The notes under the pieces are model-generated. The model was not told the DNA's origin and ran no database searches. It worked only from the letters and a program-made list of their open reading frames with translations. From Siphonodentalium dalli (lineage: Eukaryota; Mollusca; Scaphopoda; Gadilida; Siphonodentaliidae): a stretch of DNA of 64,000 bases. Made by a program: the position numbers and the translations under genes. This document shows, one piece after another, positions 27,701 to 39,300 of the stretch; position 1 is the first letter of the stretch, and every line of letters starts with the position of its first letter. The stretch is taken from NCBI GenBank assembly GCA_032622095.1, contig CP136064.1:185236209-185300208 (forward strand), written 5' to 3'.

Positions 27701-30700
27701 CCAATTACCCATGGACCCAAAAACACTATAGCTATGTCAGATTAATCAGTCAGGTAGTTCCAAGGTAGGTAGTTCCAAGGTAGATGTTTTAATGAATTTT
27801 GTATTTTAATGATTTTATTAGACACAAAAGTCTTAAGTCCGCATAGCCCCGTCATTTCTTAACGGGTTGACCTCATGTTAACAAATCTTAATCCCAGTCA
27901 CTAAAGGATCCCCATACTATATGTAAGCTAAATAGTCCAACCTCTCTTGAGAAGACATTTTAAGTATTACTATAGAGACATACAGTTATGTCCCTGGTCT
28001 CACCCTATTTAACCTGGTGACCCCATCTGAATAAATTTGAATCCCAGACACCAAAGAACCCTTCATACTAAATATCAGTAAGAGGAAAACTGTCATTTGC
28101 TTGGCCCCTATTTGACAAGGTGACCTCATTTGAACAAATCTGAACTACAGTCACCAAAGGACCCTTCATACCAAATATGAACCCATTCAACCTGATGGTA
28201 CACGAGAACTTGTTTTTAAGAATTACTATGTAGGGCAAGAGTTATGGCCCTGGCTTCACAACCATTTGACAGAGTGACCTCATTTGAACAAATCTGAATG
28301 TGAGTCACCTAGGGAACATCCACACCAAATATGAACCCATTCAGTCTTATGATCTAGAGCAGATGTTCAAAGAATTGTTGACAGACGGATGGACGGACAG
28401 ACAGACGAACAGGTGACAGATGAGAAGTGATGACTATAGCTTCGTCTCAGGTGAGCTTCAAAATAACATTTCATTGAACAAATCTGTCAATCACCCCCCC
28501 CCCCAACACTGTGGGGACATCCCTGCGAGAATATGACGTATATGATTTATTTGAATACCTGATTACATTAGCTTAACAAAATTCCCATGACCTTGAAAGC
28601 CAGTGCATTCCATTCATGAAACCATCAGCTACCAGTATGTCTTGAGGAGAGGTGTTGACATTTAGATAATTAGGTTTTAACAACTGCACAAACAGCTTTG
28701 TGATACTCCTACAGCTGTGATAAAAACAAGGATTTTAATGGGATGAACTAGGCAGATATAATATGGTATGGTACAGCGTGGTGTGGAAGGGACAGGAGGT
28801 GGGTTGGGGAGGGTGGCGTGGGGTAGCTGTGATGTGTCTAAACAAATCAAAGGTAAAAATGCTAATTTTTTATTTTTTTAGAGTTATGTCACTGGCTCTG
28901 CCCCTATTTGACCCAGTGACCCCATTTGAACAAATCTGAACCCCAGTCACACCAGGTCCCTCCGTACCAAATATAATCTAAATCGGCCCAATATTTTTTG
29001 AGAAGAAGTCATTCTAAGAATTACTATGAGTTATGGCCCTGGTTTCTCAACTAATTTACCGGGTGACCTCATTTGAACAAATCTGAATACCAGTCACCCA
29101 AGGACCATCCATACCAAATATTAGCTAAATCGGCCCAATGGTTCTGGACAAGAAGTCGTTGTAAGAATTACTATGGATGAATAGAGTTATGGCCCTGGTT
29201 TCGCAACTATTTGACCCAGTGACCTCATTTGAACAAATCTGGATGAGAGTCACCTAGGGAACATCCACACCAAATATGAACTAATTCGGTCTTACGGTTC
29301 CAGAGGAGAAGATGTTCACAGAATTGTTGACGGGTGGACGGATGGACGGACGAGGAGTGATGACTATTGCTCCACCGGAGACTTCGTCTCAGGTGAGCTA
29401 AAAACACGTGACTGGTCCCATGCAATAAGTCAATGCCATGCAATATCCTGTGTTTGTAAAAGAGGCAAAACTATACTGCTACACATATAATCCATCCGTT
29501 GTTTGAACACATGGTGGCAAGCTTATTTATTGACATTAAAGCACGTGTACTTTTTTCAAAACAGGACATCACCTATAATCTATAATAATATGCAATATGT
29601 GTCTTTTTGAGTGTTCATTATCTAATGAACCTGATTCAACAAGAGGGTTAATTTAATATTTGTTCTGCATCATTCAAACAATAGTCATGTCAATTGATAT
29701 ACCTGTTACCCATTGCATAGATAATTCATATTGGCTATCAGCCATTATTTTAATTTAATATCGATAGCATGGAGTGGGTGTGACGGATTAATATAAGTTT
29801 CAAAATCAATAAATCAATCAATACCAAAATCCATTTAACTGAATTGTGTGCAAAGTTATACCTAGATGAGAGATGTGAAGAAGAGCCCATGTATAGCATG
29901 TGTCTATGGAATCCTTCGAAAGGGTTAATTATGTTCTAAGCAGATCAATGGGACTATACAAGTCACTTATATAGGTGAGGGGTCTGCCATCATAAACCAT
30001 GTAATGCAAATTCAAGAGAATATGTGGAATAAGATTGTCATCCCATTTATCACATTTTGATCACCAGCACTGTTGATCTTTGCCTCCATCTGATCAGAAT
30101 AGCACAGGTCTGTATGTAATTGGGTTCTTTCACGTTAAAGGTTGACTAAATGAATTTTTTGGATATGAGGAAAAATGATGCATGTGTCATCATGATTGTG
30201 TTTGAAGTGTCTTGATAATATTTCTATAGTGCTGACACATGGCACAACATGCAGACAAAATTTCAAAATAGGTCGATGGATACCAATTTTGGCTTATTTT
30301 GAGTGGCCAACCATTGCTGTGATGATTTAGTTTTCCTTATATTTATTTGTATTTATGGTTTTTCCCAAAATTCTCATTTAACCTTTAGCTTATGTCTGGT
30401 TGATCTTGTGGTGAAAATTTCAACTGATTTCGTGCATTCACTATGAAGATATTGGACTTTAAAGGCTAAATGAGAATTTCCGTTAAATGATTTATAGTCT
30501 CTGGATCTAAATTTAAGCTTTTCATAAACACAATTTACAATAACCATTGGATCAGGAATATAGTTCATTTGAATAGTTCATGGTATAGAAAATTACAGTT
30601 TAAAATCTTATTCTGTATATTAATCTATTTGAATTATATTCAATTCTCCAAAATATGTTCACAGAAATTCCGTTAAAATCTGTCCTCTCCGAGAATCTAT

Positions 30701-33302
30701 GTCAACTACTAATACTAATGAAATGAGAAAATCATTTAGTATTGTTGATAAACTGCAACTAGTACTGATAATGTATAAACTTTAATGGGTGGGCTGAACC
30801 ATCCCGATTTGGTACAGCAGCTCATTAAATGTTTTTAAAAATGTCCTCTCCGAGAATTCAAGCATGGACCCCAGAAATATTCATGAAGATGTTGGTTATA
30901 TTAAACTATAACTGTTCTGTTAATAGGAATGGGGTATAGTAATAATATACTATATTAAAATACAGTCTATGTAACATAATGTGCCCAATTTGAGCTACTA
31001 ATGTGTTATTTCATTTGTTTCCATTGAGGCAATTCATGTCTTCTCAACCGCAATTGTTTGAAGAAATTGTCATTCTGAAGAATTTCTTGATTATTGATAA
31101 TCATGCCAGAGATTACAAGTGGTTTGATGGAAGTGTTATTCATAAAACATGTTATTATCAATAGTTAAATATAATTGTCTTGAATTATCGGAGAGGACAC
31201 ATTTTTTTACATTTACAGAGATTCTGCACTTACTTGCAACATTAAAGGAATAATCCATGTGTTATTTTTGCTATTTTTATCAGAGAAAATGACAATCAAG
31301 ACTAAGATGTTCATAACTGAATGACATATGAGAAACTAAAATTTGAAAGTTGAAAACTTGTTCAGTATCAGTTGTCTTCTATTAAATGGAGACGGCAACT
31401 TTTTGTGTGAAATAAGTAACATATTTTGTGTCCACTTATTTGGAGGTCATATTTGCACCAATTTCATTTGATACGGGACAGATTTACCCTGGCATCTCAA
31501 TCGTATATTAAAAGAATAAACATAGTTGATTTTTAAACACATCAGCTTTTGAATAAAATTTTCACAATTTTACCCTTTTTGAGCGAACAGTATTTTTCAA
31601 CCGATGGTTTCCATGCTTATGAAGAAATGGATACTGGATGGAATGAATTCACATTAACAAAAGTATGATAATTATGTGGGTAAAACAGATCAGATATGTT
31701 AAATTGATAACTTCTCCTAACCTTTTATTTCCTCAAATCATTTAAAACCTGACTTATTATCTCTTAATATTATATCATTTCTGAAGGGAAATGACCTTCA
31801 ATTTGTCTCAAATACCATCTTTTAAAAATAAATTACCATATTTTTCAAGTAATGAAATGTTTCAGTTGTATATGTTATCGAAATGTAAAGCATGATACCA
31901 TTTAACTCATTTAACTGTAACTGGCATTCTGCTATTTCTCATTCATATGTAATTATGAATGGAGTTGTAAATGATGTCATGACATTGAGTCATGTGACTT
32001 TGTTATTGTCACGTGACCATTGTTATTGTCATGTGACCACCTTGTCGTCTGCTTCATTTTTAGAAAATAAGTTGATGTAAATCGAAGTTGTTCTTATAAT
32101 CTGAAATTAACTGCAAATTAATGAGATATACTCATCTATTTTAAAGACAACACTTGGTACAGGTAATACAAATTGGAGTTTATTTGTTAGTTAATTGAAT
32201 TTTGGGGCAAAAAGTGTTTTGTATTGAGTTATTTATAAAACATTTTTTTTTTTTTTTTAAATCACAAAACTTCAAAAGACTATTAAAATTTAAATAGCCC
32301 ATCCCTCTCCTGGTACAGTATATAGGCTAAGGCTATAGCCTTCCTCTATAGTTACTACTATACTTATTAGCTGGATCGGTTGGTGTCCAAATGTTTATTT
32401 CTTATGGTATCGGGTGGGCCGTGGGGCAAGATAATTATCTGGCCAAGGGAGGGGGAGTGCTGCCCAAAATATAAATTTCTTATGGTATCCGGTGGGGCAA
32501 GATATCTGGCCAGAGCCTAGGGAGGGGGAGTGCTGTCCAAAATATAAATTGCTTATGGTATCGGGTGGGGCAAGATATCTGGCCAGCGCCTGGGGAGGGG
32601 AGTGCTGCCCAAAATATAGATTTCTTATGGTATTGGGTGGGGCAAGATATCTGGCCAGTGCCTAGGAAGGGGGTGCTGCCCAAAATATTGATTTCTTATG
32701 GTATCCGGTGGGGCAAGATATCTGGCCAGTGCCTAGGGAGGGGGAGCGCTGCCCACAATATTGATTTCTTATGGTATTGGGTGGGGCAATATATCTGGCC
32801 AGAGCGAGGGGGAGTGCTGGCCAAAATATAATTTTCTTATGGTATCGGGTGGGGCAAGATATCTGACCAGAGCCTATGGAGGGGGTGCTGCCCAAAATAT
32901 AAATTTCTTGTGGTATCGGGTCGGGCGAGATATCTGGCCAGCGCTAGATGGTGTGTTGCTGCCCAAAATTTCATTTTCGTATGGCATAGGAGAAGAATAG
33001 GCGCCTCGTTACTCTCACATCTAAAAATAGAATCTTTGGGTCTAAAATTGGTTGTACTAAAATATTCCCAAAATATCAAAACCCAAAAAAAAAATTCAAA
33101 ACTTCAAAAATTTATTTTTTCCAAAAAATTTAAAAATTTCCAAACTTCCAAATTATCAAAACCCCAAAATTTCCAAACTTCCAAATTATCAAAACCCTCA
33201 AAATTATTTCTCTAAAAAAAATTTAAATAAAAAATTTATGTAGTGACGTAATTGTGGCACCGCCGGCGGCGGCGGCGGCGGCGGCGGCATTGCAGTATTT
33301 GC

Positions 33303-33348
<46 letters not shown>

Positions 33349-36300
33349 ATTGCGGTATTTGCCGCCGGCGGCGGCGGCATTGCGGTATTTGCCTCCGGCG
33401 GCGGCATTGCGGTATTTTACTGCGGCGGCGGTGCAGCCACCGCCGCCGCCGGCGGACCCCGCAGTAAAATACCGCAATGCCGCCGCCGCCGCCGCCGCCG
33501 CCGGCGGTGCCACAATTACGTCACTACAAATGACGAGGGAACCTCTCGGTGAAATTGATTTTGTAAAACGAAAAGTGATACCGAGGATAGATTGACCAAT
33601 GACGGCTATTTGTATCTTTCGACAGATATGCGTGTCCAGACTCGTTTGATGTTCGCTATCGCATTACTATGTTTTAATAGTCGATACTTCACTTCTCGTC
33701 TGACTCTCTTACCGACAAGACCTGTTGATTCCCCGTATACACAGTGCTTCTCCGGCAGACTATTTCATCTACATAAAGTTATCAAACATACGGACATGAC
33801 ATATTTTTAGGTTATAAGGAACATTTGTATAAAGGAAATCCATATACCGAGACATTTTAGTCAAGTATAAATGAAGCACCAGTGTTCAATTTGCTCTAGG
33901 GGGTATGTGCGGAACCATGATTTGATAAGACATGTACAATCTAAGCACACTGAGTTTGTTAACCGACACCCACAGCAGCAGCACCAAGCAACAGCAACAG
34001 ACCGTAGCAGCAACAGGCAGCAGTATCATCAGCCACAACAACAGCCATTACAGCAACACCAGATACTACAACACCAGCAGGGGACACAGCAACAAAGCGA
34101 CATAACATCCTGCTTTGATGATCCAATGGCCAATGTCCATGAAGATTTTATTTTCAAGCATCCATTCACGGCATGTGTAAGTGGACCTACATCTTGTGGT
34201 AAGACATACTTCGTGAAAACCTTGCTACAAAAGTCTGCCTCAAAAATATCACCCGCACCTGACAGAATAATATGGTTTTATAAATATTGGCAGCCCCTAT
34301 ATGACGAATTAAAGTATACCGTCACCCCTCAGGTCAACTTTATACGAGGAATACCAGCAAACTTGGATTCTCTTATCAACCCCCGGTATAAAAATCTAGT
34401 TATACTCGATGACTTGATGCAAACTTCATCAAAAGACCAGAGAGTTAATGATTTGCATTCCGAAGGAAGTCACCATTTGAACTTATCTTTGATAAGTTTG
34501 AACCAGAATTTCTACTACAACAAAGATCCAACGCAACGACGAAATTGTCAATATTTGGTATTGTTCAATAACCCAATCGACAAGGGATTAATTTCAACAT
34601 TATCAAGACAGATGTATCCTGAATGTCCTCAGCGTATGGTTCGAGAGTTTTCGGAAGCGACGAGTGAACCGTACGGTTACCTACTGGTGGATTTAAAAGC
34701 CGCAACACCGGACACATTACGTCTGCGACAGAATGTACTAAAAGAGGACACGAACCAACATAGGGGTGAATGGAATGGCATGAAATATAATCTCCAAAAA
34801 CACAGAGAACACCCAGATGAACAGAATGGGATGAAAAAACATACAAAAGACACTGAGACCCGGGGTCAACAGAATGCGATGAAATACGATGACAGAGAAC
34901 TCCCCGGTCAACAGAAGGGCATAACATATAATTATATTGTGCCACAGGGTCAACATAATGACTATACTAACGACATACGGCCACCTGGTGAGCTCGATGA
35001 AATTAATAAGAAGAACCGTCAAAAAAACATAGACATTCGAGAAGACATGTCGTACCCTTGTAATGAATGCGGGCTTTTGTTCGCAGATCATTATGATGTT
35101 CAGAGACACGTAAAAAACTGGTGTCAAGAAAATAAGTTAAAACGAAAATTAACTGAGGACCCGGATGATAGTCAGAATAAGGAAATTAAATTGAATGAAG
35201 ATGAATACTTCAAAAGTTTGCGTGATGAAAGTAGAGATAAAACACGTGAGGAATGGAGTGATAAAGTGGACACGTATAAGGAAAATGGCTCGAAAGACGC
35301 AGAAGCAAAAGAACAAGCTGACAAGGACCTTAAAAGTAAAGATATGATACACTTTATGACTGATTATGCTTGGACAATAGTATCGTATCTGCAGCTGCGC
35401 AATGGGACTCTGCACAACAGAGTCATGGATAAAGTCGACAAATATTTGAATAATGGTTATGGAGAATATGATGCAGTGAAAATGTCAATATTAAAGTACA
35501 AACCGATGCTAGAAAAATTCATGGACGTAACATATGACACTTCTGGCGAAAGTGATGACAATTCGGACGATTAAATTTCAATAAACTTCATCAACATGAT
35601 ATTCTCGTTTTCGTTATATATCTATAAGCTGGGGGAGGGAGAGAGTGTGTGGATTATTGGGAATTGTAGAGTGAGAAACGATACGTAATGATAAAAGGTG
35701 CATTAAGTGCCCGAAAATTTGACCCTTAAATATTGATCTGTCATTTTAACTTTCAACCACTGCGCTTGTATTGTTAACATTCATTCATAATGAGTGTCCC
35801 TTTAGAGTGTCTTGTGTTCCTTTTAATATTCAAACACCAATATTGCATCACGTCCCTTGTTTCGTGTCACTTTAACTCCTTGAGTGTATTGCCCCTTCGA
35901 ATGATGTCATAGCGTGTGTACATGTAAGATAGTATAACACTATGACTATGTCTGTATCTGTTGTTGGTAAGATGTGAAATATAAATTTCAGTTCATTCGT
36001 GTAGTAATTTCGTATATGTTCAACGCTCTTCATTCGTAAGAGTAATTACCAACTGGAAGTTGTACTATTTTTGATAAACATCGGATTTGCTCATCAGACG
36101 ATAAGCTGACAATATTTACGCATGGTCTAATTAGATTCATGCATAAATGTAAGGTAATTTTTGTTATGGTCAAGTTTTTTGTTAAGACCATGTTCTAACA
36201 TAGATCGATAAATAAGTTAAAGGTCATTATATTCCACAGTCAAATCTATTGGTGATCGAATTTGATAACTATTTTATTGGAACAACTAAGAGTATTATTT

Positions 36301-39300
36301 ACGTGAGATCAATGAGTCCAATTATTATAAATAATAAATTGCAGGCATCGGTGGATACCCGATTGCCACATTTAGTGATGACGTGATAAACTGATAAAAT
36401 GTCCAAGTGACGTACTATAATGAGCAAAAAAAAACGAGTTGACCTTCGGCTTCGTCCCGATTGGGTACTGAGCTGACACCGGGGATAAATTGACCAATGA
36501 CTGCCCTTGTATCCTTTGACAGATATGCGTGCGCAGACTCGTTTGATGTTCGCTATCGCATTACTATGTTTTAATAGCCGAGCCTTCACTACTCGTCTGA
36601 CTCTCTTACCGACAAGACCTGTCTACACAGTACTTCTCCGGCAGACTATTCATCCACTGGTAGGCCTACATACAGGTATGCCCTAAATAATGGATTGCTT
36701 AACCACAGCAGAATTATAGGTAACTTTTCTTTTCTAAACATGGAACATGTCTGAACCTATCATTGGTACAATAGCAGTGATATAATGTTACATCATCGGT
36801 GCTACCTGGAGTTTTCGGCATACAAAATGATCGTAAGTGTGAATGGAGTGATAAGGGGTTATTACGTAATGTTGTTATAACAATGTCATCAAAGCAATTT
36901 CTATAATTGAGTGTCTCACGACCTGACTTAATATGTATGCATGTTTTTGGCTAACTAATTATCGTGTGAATGACACAGTTTATCAACCTCAATTGATACT
37001 AACTCGTTTTGTTCTGACATTAAATCGATATGTTTTCTGAATACCATATAACTGTGAACGGGGGAAATAATAGAATTCATTTGGTAAAGCAAAGGTGTGA
37101 CACACGACATTGTTACCATCAATGTCGCGTGTGATTGCGTGTACAGCGAACAATTCATTCTGGAGGGTTCTAATTTGACATTACAATTTTCGACCGTTAG
37201 TCTCAATACTTCCAATAATTCACGATAATACACGCCTGTCATATACTCAATAACTTCATATAGAGAGAAGTAAAGAATAAAGGCTCTTTATTATTTATGT
37301 AAAAGTAATAGTGTCTATTTTCAGGTATGACAATTATATGAACTGCGTCCGATAAAACACTGGAATGTATGCATTCATATCGATGGTCCCAATGTCCAAT
37401 AAAGCTATTTTCTAAACATCGATTAATAATTTCATGAAAAATATTTGAACAAAAAATATTACGAAAGATATTACACGCAAATAATTTAACATTCGACATT
37501 TTAATATCGAGATTATCAGAAACCGAAAACTCGTTATAAATTTTTTATTTAAACTTTTTTTAGAGAAATAATTTTGAGGGTTTTGATAATTTGGAAGTTT
37601 GGAAATTTTGGGGTTTTGATAATTTGGAAGTTTGGAAATTTTTAAATTTTTTGGAAAAAATAAATTTTTGAAGTTTTGAATTTTTTTTTTTGGGGTTTTG
37701 ATATTTTGGGAATATTTTAGTACAACCAATTTTAGACCCAAAGATTCTATTTTTAGATGTGAGAGTAACGAGGCGCCTATTCTTCTCATAGGTACGATAT
37801 CTTGCTAGCGGGGTACTAGTAGTCAATAGATATAGATATACATGTAGTGTTTGTCAAATCTCGCCTGTATGTCAAACTGTTCAAAAACACAGCACACCAA
37901 ATCTGTTGTTGATTGGTTGAATACATCTGGAGATACAACACGTTTCCGGAAGGTCATAAACAAAATTATTTTCATTGAAATTCGCTCAAGATGAAAGTTA
38001 CTTCTGACAATAAAGAGCGCTTGGGGGGTTATATATCTCCCATTGTAAATGTGGTATGCAAACAATGTCCTTGTTGTGTGTGGTTATAAACCTGTTATCT
38101 GATGGATGACCCGAAAGTGTTTTTTACATTTTAAAGAACGTTTATGGATAAATCCCTGCCTTGATGTGTTAAGAACTGCCAAAAGTGAACGTTCTTTGGA
38201 GATTATAACATATTTAGAGACTGAATGGGTTTTGATGGATAAATACCCGACAAATTCATGTAATTTTTTACGGACAATCTTCTAGTATATATATATATAT
38301 ATTTTTTTTAATATCATTTTCTCATTGCAGGTGGAATCGTCTATTAGTAGGAGATGCTAACAGTAAAATTCAAATGGGTAAAAAGATTGCGGACGAAGTC
38401 ATCCAAATCCCTCACAGAAGTACAAAATATCAGCACTGCAACCTACTACAGAAAGAAATACAAAGATTCAAATCCTGTGAAATACAAAGAAGTGTTAGAA
38501 AATGATGCTGCCGGGAAAAGAAATAATTATATACCAGTTAATAACAGAACGACTGAAGAGATGAAGAAAGTCAGAGAAAAGTGGAACCAGACTAAAAGGA
38601 AGCAACAGATGAAAATGAGCCTCCAAGAAAAAAAATTAAAGATATGTCTGAAATCGAGAAGAAGGAATATTTCAGAAAGAAGATGCGTGCATCTCGTATG
38701 AAAATGTCATCCCAGAAGAAAACTATCAAAAGGAGACAAGATCGGGCATGAAAGAAAACAGAACACAAAGAGGAACGATCAATACAAACACCAAATTCTG
38801 CTAGATCAATGAGACGTAATAAGATAAATATAATTTCTATGCTACCTGGAACTCCAAAATCAAGAGCCGTTGTTATCACCAATGTAATATCTGCAGAAAA
38901 AACACCTGTACGACAATCTGTGAGGCGGCAGCTGATCAAGGATGATACAAGCACTGAAATAGTTGGCAACCTAATGACAACAATCCAGTCTGCGAAACAC
39001 AAACCAACGAACAACAATCGGAACTTGATCCATACAATTGGTAGAGCAGCTTCCCAATCAAAGCACAAACTTGCCAAACAGTTGGGCATAATTTGGAAGA
39101 CATGGAGGCGCATCAAGAAGCAGCGTTCTTACACAAGGGAGAGGAAAACATCTAGGATACCCGAAACCACCAAGTCTCTTGTTCGTGAATTTTGGTGGTC
39201 ATCAGATGTCTCCAGGCCACTACCGTTGAAAAAAGAGTTAAGAAAGGAATTCCATTATATCTCCTTGAATCAGTGTTCCCACACAACATGTTATCAACGA

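Larger units (their letters stand above)
32985..37792 (+). mobile_element. 4.8-kb Polinton/Maverick-derived element
   Basis: The 6-bp direct repeat CATAGG lies at 32985-32990 and 37787-37792. Between them, TIRs of ~250 bp (32991-33238 and 37536-37786) start AGAAGAATAGGCGCCTCG and are ~98% identical. Six-bp duplications, TIRs of hundreds of bp and 5'-AG termini are the known features of Polintons. The sole large gene is an A32-like ATPase with zinc fingers. Polymerase B, integrase, protease and capsid genes are all absent, and the length is about a quarter of a full Polinton. So it is a non-autonomous derivative, or an unusual minimal element. Confidence 0.85.

Noticed and set aside
32986-32989. 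4-bp duplication ATAG for the Polinton-like element
   Set aside because: Shifting the boundary by one base gives a longer exact 6-bp duplication (CATAGG) and AG-starting TIRs, matching Polinton rules.
32480-33079. Several overlapping 60-90-codon frames
   Set aside because: The 72-bp tandem unit is divisible by three and stop-poor; no independent coding signal.
33204-33595. Overlapping frames rich in Ala, Arg or Pro on both strands
   Set aside because: By-products of CGG triplet repeats in the palindrome.
37239-37242. ATGA overlap of stop and start resembling bacterial translational coupling
   Set aside because: The setting is eukaryotic; a single frameshift explains the two frames better.
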